From the NCBI RefSeq assembly GCF_004912275.1, contig NZ_STGY01000009.1:1-64000 (forward strand): a DNA stretch of 64,000 bases, read 5' to 3'. Within the stretch, counting starts at the first letter, position 1. Every line of letters begins with the position of its first letter. The notes beneath the pieces are model-generated. The model had not been told where the DNA came from and ran no database searches. It was given only the letters and a program-made list of their open reading frames with translations. This DNA is from Glycomyces buryatensis. Its GTDB lineage: Bacteria > Actinomycetota > Actinomycetes > Mycobacteriales > Micromonosporaceae. Below are positions 32,400-41,188 of the stretch, one piece after another. A program made the translations under genes and the position numbers.

Positions 32400-33308
32400 A
32401 TGTCCATGGGACAAGACATCTTCGACTCCGGCGACGCCATGTCGCCGTACTACGACGGCATCATCTCCAGCTGCGCCGTCGCCATCATGCCGCCCGCCAT
32501 CGCCTTCGGGCTCTCGGTGCAGGCGCTGGCCACCAGCATCTACCTGAACCAGTGCAATCCCGGAGACATGTTCAAGGCCGCGGGGGCCTGGATCGTCCTC
32601 TCCGAGAAGAACACCGAGGCCGCCGAGGCGCTGGCCGCGCAGACCGAGCGGGTCACCGACGAGAACTGGAAGGGCAGCGACGCCGAGGCGTTCAAGGGAA
32701 ACTCCGACAACGTCCAGTCGCAGCTCAAGGAGCTCGCGATCGCCGCGTTCCTGATCGCCGCGCAGCTCATCGCGCTCGGCATCGCGCTGACGGTGTACTG
32801 GGCGTTCCTGCTGGCCGTCACCCTGGTCATGGACGCCTTCCTGGTCGCGTACATCGCGGCCTACGCCGGGGTCATCACCGCCGTGGGCGCCGAGGCGATC
32901 CGCGCGAGTTGCCTGGTCGTCGCCACGTCACTGGTGGCGACCGTCAAGAGCTTCGAGGCGGTCATGTTCTCGATCTCGAGCGGGTGCGCCGCCCTGACCG
33001 CGCTGATCTCGGTCATCACCTTCGCCTACCAGGACTCGAAGGGCAACCCGGTCACCATCGAGGAGATCGCCAAGGGGAGCCTGACGAACCAGCTGCTCGG
33101 CCTCGGTACCTTCGCCGAGCGCGCGCTCCTCATGACGCCCGGCGGGCGTCATGCCACGACCGGAGCCGCGGAGGGGTTCAAGCACGGCGTCAATTCCCAG
33201 GGCGGCTTCGGCATCGTCGACTCGCTCGCCTCGGAGTACTACGACGGGAACGAGGACATCCCGGAGGACTACCGCGATCCCACCGACGAGGAGCTCAGCT
33301 GGACGTGA
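32400..33308 (+). CDS. WXG-domain protein fused to a transmembrane region
   Basis: The 302-residue protein has a WXG100-like domain in residues 1-105 with a clear turn (ENWKGSDAEAFKGN near residue 85). Three or four hydrophobic segments follow (about 112-135, 138-165, 175-195 and 197-210), then a polar C-terminal tail. Typical WXG100 proteins are soluble secreted dimers, so a membrane fusion is unusual. It may be a channel-forming toxin or a membrane-anchored partner. It lies seven bases after the EspC-size gene, and its 3' end overlaps the convergent gene at 33295 by 14 bases. Confidence 0.65.
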   Translation: MSMGQDIFDSGDAMSPYYDGIISSCAVAIMPPAIAFGLSVQALATSIYLNQCNPGDMFKAAGAWIVLSEKNTEAAEALAAQTERVTDENWKGSDAEAFKGNSDNVQSQLKELAIAAFLIAAQLIALGIALTVYWAFLLAVTLVMDAFLVAYIAAYAGVITAVGAEAIRASCLVVATSLVATVKSFEAVMFSISSGCAALTALISVITFAYQDSKGNPVTIEEIAKGSLTNQLLGLGTFAERALLMTPGGRHATTGAAEGFKHGVNSQGGFGIVDSLASEYYDGNEDIPEDYRDPTDEELSWT

Positions 33309-33663
33309 CCGGCCTTGGCCTGGAGCGGATCATGACCGCCCAGACCGCCGCCGCGCCGGCGCCGAGCGGCAGCGTCCACCACAGGTAGGCGCTGAACGCG
33401 TAGGGCCAGTTCCATGCGGCGAACGCGGCCTGGAGCGGGAACCACCCGGCGACCGCTACCGCGGCTCCGATCGCGGCCGCCGTGGTGGCGGCCTTGACGG
33501 AGCGCCGCACTCGGACCGCCAGGCCCTCGTCCCGCTTCGCCCGGCGCAGGTTGCTCCGCAGCGCGAGCGCGGTGACGACCAGGAACAGCAGGTAGAGGCC
33601 GGAGGCTGCCCAGAACAGGGTGCGCGGCACGCCCGCTGGGTCCTCGAAGATTCCCGGCAGCAT
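33295..33663 (-). CDS. small membrane protein
   Basis: The 122-residue protein has three or four predicted membrane helices (about 14-35, 56-78, 80-95 and 97-112) separated by a basic loop (RRAKRDEG). No family is recognised. Its 3' end overlaps the WXG-membrane gene on the other strand. Confidence 0.55.
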   Translation of the reverse strand: MLPGIFEDPAGVPRTLFWAASGLYLLFLVVTALALRSNLRRAKRDEGLAVRVRRSVKAATTAAAIGAAVAVAGWFPLQAAFAAWNWPYAFSAYLWWTLPLGAGAAAVWAVMIRSRPRPVTSS

Positions 33664-33871
33664 CGCGATCCTTCCTCGGGTCCATGGTCTGAACCCGGCC
33701 CCAGGCTATACGTCGGAGCCGGGCCGCGAGCAGTCCCGGTTGCCCCCCTTGGGCACTGACGAACCGAATGCCCGATCGGGGTGACGCCATGCGCGCGGGC
33801 ATCGAAGGTTCGGCGCTTCCCGGGTGCAAGCCTTACGCTATGGGCGAATCCCAACGGCTCGCCGGAGCAAA

Positions 33872-33892
33872 GTTGAGTCGGGTAGACTCAGG
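33872..33892 (+). promoter_or_regulatory. HAIR operator for HspR upstream of clpB
   Basis: GTTGAGT, seven bases, then ACTCAGG closely matches the HspR-associated inverted repeat (CTTGAGT-N7-ACTCAAG) that represses dnaK and clpB operons in actinomycetes. It lies 33 bases before the GTG start of clpB, a suitable place for repression. Confidence 0.8.
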
Positions 33893-33925
33893 CTTCGCGA
33901 CCGTGCAAGGAAGGCAGACAGACCC

Positions 33926-36526
33926 GTGGACGTCAACCGCTTGACCACTAAGAGCCGCGAAGTCATCTCCCAGGCGGCCAGGACCGCCGCCGCAGGCGGC
34001 AACCCGTCAGTCGAGCCCTGGCATCTGCTGGACGCGCTCCTCACCGTCGACGGCTCCACCGCGCCCGGCCTGCTCCAGCTCGTCGGAGTCACGCCCGGAA
34101 CCGTGTCGACCGAGACCGAGCGGCGGATCGACGAGCTGCCGTCCGCCTCCGGGGCCTCCGTCACCGAACCCTCGATGGGCCGAGAATCGCTGCGCGCCAT
34201 CAACGTCGCCGACCAGATCGCCACCGAATACGGCGACGAGTACGTCTCCACCGAGCACCTCATCACCGGACTCGTCCAGGCCGGCGGCGAGGCCGGCACC
34301 TACCTGTCCGAACAGGGCGCCACCGAGAAGAAGCTCATCAGCGCCTTCCCCACCCTGCGCGGCGGCGACCGCAAGATCTCCTCGGCCGACCCCGAAGAGG
34401 GCTACAAGGCACTGGAGAAATACGGCGTCGACCTCACCGAGACCGCCCGCTCCGGCAAGGTCGACCCCGTCATCGGCCGCGACACCGAGATCCGCCGCGT
34501 CATTCAGGTTCTGTCCCGCCGCACCAAGAACAACCCCGTCCTCATCGGCGAACCCGGCGTCGGCAAGACCGCCATTGTGGAGGGACTTGCGCAGCGCATC
34601 GTCGCCGGCGACGTCCCCGAATCGCTGCGCGACCGCCGCGTCATGCTCCTCGACCTCGCCAGCATGATCGCCGGAGCCCAGTACCGCGGCCAGTTCGAGG
34701 AGCGTTTCAAGGCCGTCCTGGAGGAGATCAAGTCCTCCGACGGCGAGATCATCCCGTTCATCGACGAACTGCACACCATGGTCGGCGCCGGCAAGAGCGA
34801 AGGCTCGCTCGACGCCTCCAACATGCTCAAACCCGCTCTCGCGCGCGGTGAACTTCACATGATCGGCGCGACCACCCTCAACGAGTACCGCGAGCACATC
34901 GAGAAGGACGCCGCGCTGGCCCGCCGCTTCCAGCAGGTCTACGTCGGCGAGCCATCCATCGAGGACTCCGTCGCGATCCTGCGCGGACTCAAGGAGCGCT
35001 ACGAGGTCCACCACGGCGTCCGAATCACCGATGGCGCGCTCGTCGCGGCCGCGCAGCTGTCGGCCCGGTACATTCCCGAACGGCGCCTTCCCGACAAGGC
35101 CATCGACCTGGTCGACGAGGCGACCAGCCGGTTGCGCATGGAGATCGACTCGCGCCCCGAGGAGGTCGACCAGGTCGAGCGCGCGGTGCGCCGCTTGGAG
35201 ATCGAGGAGACCGCGCTCCAGAACGAGACCGGCGACCCAGCCTCCGCCGAACGCCTCGCGGCCCTCCAACGCGAACTCGCCGACGACCGCGAGAAACTCG
35301 CATCACTTTCCCGCCAATGGGAGTCCGAGAAGAACCGCATCGGGAAGGTCTCCGACCTCAAAGAGGAACTGGACGACCTGCGCACCCAGGCCGAACGCGC
35401 CGAACGCGAATACGACCTCGAAAAGGCCGCGCAGCTGCGCTACGGCCGCATCCCCGAGCTGGAGCAGCAGCTCACGACGGCCGAAGCCCAGCTGGCCGAC
35501 ATCGAGCCCGCGAGCGCCATGCTCAAGGAGGCGATCGACGCCGACGAGATCGCGGACGTGGTCGCGGCATGGACCGGCATTCCGGCCGGACGCCTCCAGG
35601 AGTCCGAGACGCAGAAGCTCCTCAACGCCGAGCAGCTGCTCCGGAAGCGAGTGGTCGGACAGGACGAGGCGGTCACGGTCGTGGCGGACGCGCTGCGCCG
35701 CGCCCGCGCGGGACTGTCCGACCCCAACCGCCCCACCGGCTCGTTCATCTTCGCGGGCCCCACGGGCGTCGGCAAGACCGAACTCGCAAAGGCCTTGGCG
35801 GAGTTCATGTTCGACGATGAGCGAGCGATGGTCCGGATCGACATGGGGGAGTACACCGAGCATCACTCGGTGGCACGCCTCTTCGGCGCGCCGCCCGGGT
35901 ACGTTGGCTACGAGGAAGGCGGCCAGCTCACCGAACCGGTCAGGCGCCGCCCCTACTCCGTGGTGCTCCTCGACGAGGTCGAGAAGGCCCACCCGCAGGT
36001 CTTCGACTCGCTGCTGCAGGTGCTCGACGACGGACGGCTGACCGACGGCCAGGGCCGGACGGTCGACTTCCGCAACGTCATCCTGATCATGACCTCGAAC
36101 CTCGGCGCGCAGGCCCTGATCAACCCGACCCTCAGCCAGGAGTCCAAGCGGGCCGAGGTCATGGGCGCGATTCGCGGTCACTTCAAGCCCGAGTTCCTGA
36201 ACCGGCTCGACGACATCGTCACCTTCCGCTCCTTGGAACTGGACGATCTGAAATCGATCGTGGAGGTGCAGCTGGGCCTTCTGGAACGGCGCATGGAGCA
36301 CCGCCGGCTCAGGTTGGACCCGAGCGCCGAGGCGAAGTCCTGGCTGGCCGAACGCGGATTCGACCCCGCCTTCGGCGCCCGGCACCTGCGGAGGCTCATC
36401 CAGACCTCGATCTCCGATCCGCTGGCGCGAGATCTGCTGGAAGGCAAGATCATCGACGGCGACACCGTCCACGTCGGAGTCACCGACGGCGACCGTGGCG
36501 ACAAGCTCAGCGTCACCCGCGGCTGA
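33926..36526 (+). CDS. clpB: ATP-dependent disaggregase ClpB
   Basis: The 866-residue Hsp100 chaperone rescues aggregated proteins together with DnaK. It has the N-terminal Clp-N repeats (about 1-145). The first AAA+ module has Walker A GEPGVGKT (208-215). The coiled-coil M domain (about 400-520) is diagnostic for ClpB against ClpA/C. The second AAA+ module has Walker A GPTGVGKT (611-618) and the [16 protein letters not shown] region. The GTG start gives the standard [14 protein letters not shown] terminus. A HAIR operator lies just upstream, indicating HspR heat-shock control. Confidence 0.96.
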   Translation: MDVNRLTTKSREVISQAARTAAAGGNPSVEPWHLLDALLTVDGSTAPGLLQLVGVTPGTVSTETERRIDELPSASGASVTEPSMGRESLRAINVADQIATEYGDEYVSTEHLITGLVQAGGEAGTYLSEQGATEKKLISAFPTLRGGDRKISSADPEEGYKALEKYGVDLTETARSGKVDPVIGRDTEIRRVIQVLSRRTKNNPVLIGEPGVGKTAIVEGLAQRIVAGDVPESLRDRRVMLLDLASMIAGAQYRGQFEERFKAVLEEIKSSDGEIIPFIDELHTMVGAGKSEGSLDASNMLKPALARGELHMIGATTLNEYREHIEKDAALARRFQQVYVGEPSIEDSVAILRGLKERYEVHHGVRITDGALVAAAQLSARYIPERRLPDKAIDLVDEATSRLRMEIDSRPEEVDQVERAVRRLEIEETALQNETGDPASAERLAALQRELADDREKLASLSRQWESEKNRIGKVSDLKEELDDLRTQAERAEREYDLEKAAQLRYGRIPELEQQLTTAEAQLADIEPASAMLKEAIDADEIADVVAAWTGIPAGRLQESETQKLLNAEQLLRKRVVGQDEAVTVVADALRRARAGLSDPNRPTGSFIFAGPTGVGKTELAKALAEFMFDDERAMVRIDMGEYTEHHSVARLFGAPPGYVGYEEGGQLTEPVRRRPYSVVLLDEVEKAHPQVFDSLLQVLDDGRLTDGQGRTVDFRNVILIMTSNLGAQALINPTLSQESKRAEVMGAIRGHFKPEFLNRLDDIVTFRSLELDDLKSIVEVQLGLLERRMEHRRLRLDPSAEAKSWLAERGFDPAFGARHLRRLIQTSISDPLARDLLEGKIIDGDTVHVGVTDGDRGDKLSVTRG

Positions 36527-36539
36527 ACGCGACCGGTCC

Positions 36540-37139
36540 GAGGGAGAAGCCCACCACCATCGGAGCGCGATCGCACCGATCGCCGAGCGCCCGCACGTGA
36601 TCGCCCACGACTACGGCGGCGCGGTCTCGCTGCGGGCGCACCTGCTGCACGGAGCGTCCTACGCCTCGCTGGCGCTGGTAGACGTGGTCGCGCTGGCGCC
36701 GTGGGGATCCGAGTTCTTCCGTCTGGTCGCCGAGAACGCCGACGTGTTCACCCGGCTGCCGGCGCATATCCACGAGGCCGCGGTCCGGGCCTACGTCGGC
36801 AGCGCCTCCCACCGGGGCCTGACCCCGGCCCAGGAGGACATGCTGGTCACGCCATGGCTGAGCCCGGAAGGGCAGGCGGCCTTCTACCGCCAGATCGCCC
36901 AGGCCGACCAGCGGTTCACGGACGAGGTCGAGCCGCGCTACGGCGAGCTCGATCTGCCGGTCGCGGTGCTGTGGGGCGAGGACGACACCTGGATTCCCGT
37001 CGACCGGGCGCACCGCCTGGCCGCGGCGATCCCGGGGGCGAGCCTCCGCCTGATCCCGGACGCGGGCCACCTAATCCAACTCGACGCACCGGTCGAACTC
37101 GCGACGGCCCTGCACACCTGGTTGACCTCGGTCCACTAG
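36540..37139 (+). pseudogene. 5'-truncated alpha/beta hydrolase
   Basis: From about 36580 the frame encodes the second two-thirds of an alpha/beta hydrolase of the haloalkane dehalogenase/epoxide hydrolase type. It has a nucleophile elbow RPHVIAHDYGGA, a cap region, LPVAVLWGEDDTWIP (acid) and the C-terminal catalytic histidine in IPDAGHLIQLD. The first strands and the oxyanion-hole HG motif are absent, and the frame runs back into the end of clpB. The remaining part is well preserved, so the loss looks recent. Confidence 0.65.
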
Positions 37140-37142
37140 AAA

Positions 37143-37254
37143 CGTCACACCCGAAGGGCACTGTTGAAGCCGGGGGACGCACCTGACGCAAGCCATCCTC
37201 GCGAAAATCACCGGGGCGTCGTACCCGCCGGGCACCGTTGAAACCGGGGGACGC
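37143..37254 (+). repeat. two-copy 38-bp direct repeat, 74-bp period
   Basis: Copies at 37143-37180 and 37217-37254 share 32 of 38 bases, including GTTGAA and CCGGGGGACGC. The intervening 36 bases resemble the sequence after the second copy (CATCCTCGCG versus CACCCTCGCG). A decayed tandem duplication fits better than a CRISPR array, and there are no cas genes. Confidence 0.55.
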
Positions 37255-37382
37255 GATGCACGTGAGCAACACTCACCCTCGCGCCCAAGGCATCCCACGA
37301 TCACCACCAAACCATCCTTCCGATATTTGAGAACCACTCACCTCATCGTGGGACGGCCGATCCGGTCCCATAGGCTGCGCTC

Positions 37383-38342
37383 GTGGAACAAGTGCGTAAA
37401 GTCGCCGATTTCGTCGGACGCTGGCTCGCGGTCTTCGTGCTCGCGGGCGCCGCGATCGGCCTGCTCGCCCCGTCGCAGGCCGCCTCGCTCGCCCCGGCCA
37501 TCACGCCCGCCCTCGGCATCATCATGTTCGGTATGGGCCTGACCCTGCGCCCCGTCGACTTCGCGGTGGTCGCGCGCCACCCCCTCGCCGTCGTCGTCGG
37601 CGTCATCGCCCAATTCCTGCTCATGCCCCTCCTCGGCTGGGGCATCGGCCAAGTCTTCGGCCTCACCGGCGTCCTCCTGGCCGGCATGGTCCTGGTCGGA
37701 TCCGCCCCCGGAGGCACAGCCTCCAACGTGGTCGTCTACCTCGCCAAAGGCGATGTGGCCCTTTCGGTCGCGATGACCTCGGTGTCGACGCTGCTGGCGC
37801 CGCTGCTCACCCCGCTGCTGGTGCTGTGGCTGGCCGGCTCCGAACTCCCCGTCGACACCGCCGGACTCATGACCTCGATCGCCCAGGTCGTGCTCATCCC
37901 GGTCCTGCTCGGCCTCGTCGTGCGCCGCTTCCTCTCCAAACTGGTCGAGCGCATCCTGCCGATCCTCCCGCTGGTGTCCGTCGCGGGCATCCTGCTGGTG
38001 GTCACCGCCGTCGTCGGCGGCAGCAAGGACACGATCCTGACCAGCGGCCTCCTCCTCTTCCTCGCCGTCATCCTCCACAACGGCCTCGGCCTCCTCCTCG
38101 GCTACGCCGCCGCCCGCCTGATCGGCATCGACGAATCCGGCCGCCGCGCCATCAGCATCGAGGTCGGCATGCAGAACTCCGGCCTGGCCGCCGCGCTGGC
38201 GACCACCCACTTCTCCCCGGCCGCCGCCCTCCCTGCCGCGATCTTCTCGATCTGGCACAACGTCTCCGGTGCCCTGGTGGCGACCTTCTGGTCCCGCCGC
38301 CCGGTCAAGGAGACCGAGCCTTCGGGAGGCGAGCCCGAGTGA
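37383..38342 (+). CDS. bile acid:sodium symporter (BASS) family transporter
   Basis: The 319-residue integral membrane protein has nine or ten predicted helices. It carries the BASS hallmarks GMGLTLRPVDF, VGSAPGGTASNVVVYLAKGD and SIEVGMQNSGLA, which build the Na+ sites at crossed helices. Bacterial members carry organic anions such as pantoate, keto acids or bile-acid-like compounds; the substrate cannot be read here. It is a single gene preceded by the degenerate tandem repeat. Confidence 0.9.
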   Translation: MEQVRKVADFVGRWLAVFVLAGAAIGLLAPSQAASLAPAITPALGIIMFGMGLTLRPVDFAVVARHPLAVVVGVIAQFLLMPLLGWGIGQVFGLTGVLLAGMVLVGSAPGGTASNVVVYLAKGDVALSVAMTSVSTLLAPLLTPLLVLWLAGSELPVDTAGLMTSIAQVVLIPVLLGLVVRRFLSKLVERILPILPLVSVAGILLVVTAVVGGSKDTILTSGLLLFLAVILHNGLGLLLGYAAARLIGIDESGRRAISIEVGMQNSGLAAALATTHFSPAAALPAAIFSIWHNVSGALVATFWSRRPVKETEPSGGEPE

Positions 38343-38418
38343 CGCTTCGCTGACTGGTCATTACTGTTCGGTTACGCTGAGGCTCCCTCATTTCTTCGAG
38401 CGGCTGAGAGCGCCTGCG

Positions 38419-39486
38419 ATGAACGACCCCTCCTCGAACGACTCCTCCTCTGACCAATCAGGGCAGACCGAGTACGACCCCTATATCACCCAACAGGAAC
38501 CATCGGGGACGGAGCAGGCTCCTCAGCTTTCGGGCACGCCCCCGACGTATCCGCCGTTCCCGCCTCAGGGGCCCGGATTTCCGACTCCGCCGACCGGAAC
38601 TGCGAACGGTCTGGGTACGGCGGCGCTGGTCTTGGGCATATCGGGTGCGGTCGTGGGATGGGTCCCCGTCCTCGGATGCCTCGGGTGGGTGGCTTGCATT
38701 CTGGCCATAGTGTTCGGGGTCATCGGCATCACAAGGGCCAACAGCGGACGGGCCACGAACAATCGAGCGGCAATGGCCGGTCTGGGCCTCGGCATCGCGG
38801 GCCTGGTCCTCGGGGTGATCGCGGCCGCGACATTGGAGCTAGAGGTGGCGTCAATAGAGGGGGAGGACCCGCGGACCGAAACCACGCTGGCCGAGACCGG
38901 GCCTGAGAACTCCGAAGAGGACGCGGACGACACCGCAGAAGCGGACGGTGCCGAGTCGGCGGACGAATCCGCCGGTGTCGGCGACGGCATCTGGGAGGTC
39001 GGATCCGAGGTCGAGCCGGGAACCTATGTCACGACGGTGCCCGACACCGGTGTGGTCAACAGCTGCTATGTAGCGCGGCTCTCCGGCTTCAGCGGCGAAT
39101 TCGATGAGCTCATCGCCAACGACAACCTTTCGGAAGGCGCACGCGGTCGGGTCACCATTTCCGAGAACGATGCCGGAGTGGAATTTACGGGCGGATGCGA
39201 GTGGGAGGCCGCCTCCGAGAGTAATGCCGTCGAACTCGGCGACAGTGCGGGCGATGGCGTCTGGGAGGTCGGATCCGAGATCCAGCCCGGAACCTATGTG
39301 ACTCAGGCCGAGGGCGAAGGCGCAGTGGACTCCTGCTACGTGGCGCGACTCTCGGGTTTCAGCATGGATATCGATGAGATCATCGCCAACAACAATATCG
39401 ACGCTGGTGCCCAGGGCCGGATCACCATCGAGGACTCGGACGCCGGCGTCAAGTTCTCCGGCGGCTGCACCTGGAGCAGGGACTAG
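38419..39486 (+). CDS. DUF4190-like membrane protein with tandem extracellular domains
   Basis: The 355-residue protein has a proline/glutamine-rich cytoplasmic start (1-60), two membrane helices of DUF4190 type (about 66-100 and 112-135; GTAALVLGISGAVVGWVP), an acidic linker (140-190) and two repeats of about 75 residues. Each repeat has W-EVGSE, PGTYVT, SCYVARLSGFS, IAN(D/N)N and GC-W, with a pair of cysteines that could form a disulfide outside the cell. The repeats are about 60 percent identical by eye. The ATG at 38419 is chosen over longer, poorly coding extensions. Confidence 0.7.
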   Translation: MNDPSSNDSSSDQSGQTEYDPYITQQEPSGTEQAPQLSGTPPTYPPFPPQGPGFPTPPTGTANGLGTAALVLGISGAVVGWVPVLGCLGWVACILAIVFGVIGITRANSGRATNNRAAMAGLGLGIAGLVLGVIAAATLELEVASIEGEDPRTETTLAETGPENSEEDADDTAEADGAESADESAGVGDGIWEVGSEVEPGTYVTTVPDTGVVNSCYVARLSGFSGEFDELIANDNLSEGARGRVTISENDAGVEFTGGCEWEAASESNAVELGDSAGDGVWEVGSEIQPGTYVTQAEGEGAVDSCYVARLSGFSMDIDEIIANNNIDAGAQGRITIEDSDAGVKFSGGCTWSRD

Positions 39487-39562
39487 CGCTACCACAATTG
39501 GGTACCTCGAACCGCTCCTACAACCCCTCATCGGTGCAACGCTGACCGCCACCGGCGAACAC

Positions 39563-40570
39563 TCAGTGGGCTGCGTCGAGCGTCTCCTCCAATCGGTAGT
39601 GGTGCAACGGGCCCGGTGAGAGGAAGCGTTCGACGGCGCGAATCCTGTCGCCGGAGAGGGTGAGGACGACCAGTCCCGCCGAATGCGCGGGAGTCCGATT
39701 GTTCTCGGCCAGGTAGTACCCGAACGCGGGCTGGCCGTTCGCCCTGGTGGGAACCAGGCGCACGACGTGTCCGCCGCGCCAGGCGGCGCCGGCGTGCAGG
39801 AACTCCACGATGGCCTCCAGGCCGCGGTAGGTCTCTGGCGTGGGAGGCATGGACAGCCACGCGTCGTCGGTCAGCAGCTCGACGACGCCGTCGATGTCGC
39901 CGGCGCAGAACGCGGCCGCGAACCGGCGACTCAGGTCCCGATCGATGTCGGAGCCCGGCGGCGGAGGCGCTTCGCCTGCCCGGTGCTTGTCGAGTGAGGC
40001 GCGGGCGCGCTGCAGGACGCCCTTGAGCGCGGTCTCGCCGGTGCCGATCATGTCGGCCACCTCGGCGGACGGGAAGCCCAGCACGTCGCGCAGGACGAGG
40101 GCGGCGGCCTGCCGGGGCGGCAGCATCTGGAGGCCGGTGATGAATGCGAGCTCCACCGCCTCCCTGCCGACGTACCTCGCCTCGGGGCCAGGGGCGCCGT
40201 CCGCGATCCGCTGCAGCAGTGTGTCCGGGTAGGGCTGCAACCAGGTCACCTCATTGCGGCCGTTCGCCTCCGGCACGCGGTACGGCGCCGGCGACGCAAC
40301 GGGTGCGCGCCGGGCGGCGTCGCGCTTGGCGTTCAGGCAGCGATTGGTCGCGATGCGGTACAGCCAGGTCCGCATCGAGGCGCGGCCTTCGAAACCGGCG
40401 ATGCCCTTCCAGGCGGCGGCCATCGTCTCCTGCACCAGGTCTTCGGCGTCGTCAAGCGACCCGAGGATCCGGTAGCAGTGCAGTCGCAGTTCGCTCCGAT
40501 GCGGTTCGGTGAGCTCGCGAAAGGCCGGTTCGTCTCCGGCCCGGGCGCGATCGAGCGCGGTCTCGGTCAT
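39563..40570 (-). CDS. ECF RNA polymerase sigma factor with SnoaL-like C-terminal domain
   Basis: The 335-residue protein has sigma region 2 (about 15-80; HRSELRLHCYRILGSLDDAEDLVQ) and region 4 (about 130-190; LPPRQAAALVLRDVLGFPSAEVA, then an ETALKGVLQRAR helix). A NTF2/SnoaL-like domain follows (about 205-335; AAAFCAGDIDGVVELLTDDAWL). This is the SigX5/TIGR02960-type layout, in which the C-terminal domain replaces an anti-sigma factor. The ATG at 40570 gives the usual start. A SnoaL-like gene diverges from it 118 bases away and could be its target or partner. Confidence 0.88.
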   Translation of the reverse strand: MTETALDRARAGDEPAFRELTEPHRSELRLHCYRILGSLDDAEDLVQETMAAAWKGIAGFEGRASMRTWLYRIATNRCLNAKRDAARRAPVASPAPYRVPEANGRNEVTWLQPYPDTLLQRIADGAPGPEARYVGREAVELAFITGLQMLPPRQAAALVLRDVLGFPSAEVADMIGTGETALKGVLQRARASLDKHRAGEAPPPPGSDIDRDLSRRFAAAFCAGDIDGVVELLTDDAWLSMPPTPETYRGLEAIVEFLHAGAAWRGGHVVRLVPTRANGQPAFGYYLAENNRTPAHSAGLVVLTLSGDRIRAVERFLSPGPLHHYRLEETLDAAH

Positions 40571-40688
40571 GCTTCCAGGCTGGCACACCCCACCGACAAT
40601 CCGCGCAGATCGCGAAGCCCCGACCGTTCCGTTCGCCGCGGCGCCGGTGTCTATACCCATGAACCGCAACGAAGCAAAGGACTCACAC

Positions 40689-41063
40689 ATGACCGCGACA
40701 AGCACGGCACTGGACACCGCCCTCGCCTACCACAAGGAGTGGACCGAGGGCGACTTCGACAAGGCCATGACCTATCTCGCCGACGACGTCGTCTGCGAGA
40801 CCCCGCTCGGACGATTCGAGGGCGTCCAGGCGTTCCGCGCCTTCCTCGAACCGTTCGCGCAGCGCCTCATCGGCTCCACGCTGCTCGCCGGATTCGGCGA
40901 CGACGAAACCGCGCTGATCATGTACGTCACGAAGACGCCGCTGGTCCCCAACGGCCCGGCCGCGGAGTACATGTCCATCCAGGACAGAAAGATCACGCAC
41001 GCGCGCTTGGTATTCGATCAGCTCCCCGGAGTAGAGGCGAGAAAGGCCGCCGGAATCGAATAA
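40689..41063 (+). CDS. SnoaL/NTF2-like protein
   Basis: The 124-residue protein has the NTF2-like pattern: helices at TALDTALAYHKEWTEGDFDKAMTYLADDV followed by four or five strands with GRFEGVQAFRAF and RKITHARLVFDQ. Members bind small ligands or act as isomerases or cyclases; no catalytic set is evident. It is divergent from the sigma factor that carries a related domain, so co-regulation is likely. Confidence 0.7.
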   Translation: MTATSTALDTALAYHKEWTEGDFDKAMTYLADDVVCETPLGRFEGVQAFRAFLEPFAQRLIGSTLLAGFGDDETALIMYVTKTPLVPNGPAAEYMSIQDRKITHARLVFDQLPGVEARKAAGIE

Positions 41064-41188
41064 CGGCCACCGATCATCGGCCCCGGGCGCGGATTCTCCA
41101 TTGGGGAACCCGCGCCCTTGCCGTGCAACGGAATCGGCGACCCAAGACGCCTCCACAGCGGCAGGAAGAACCCGAGAGGAGACCGACG

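Noticed and set aside
37143-37254. Possible two-repeat CRISPR array
   Set aside because: The copies differ at six of 38 positions, the spacer-like parts resemble each other, and no cas genes are present. A decayed tandem duplication is simpler.
40478-41188. Upstream extension of the lipoprotein frame
   Set aside because: It runs through the sigma-factor start and the SnoaL-like gene; the lipoprotein signal peptide and ribosome-binding site place the start at 41189.
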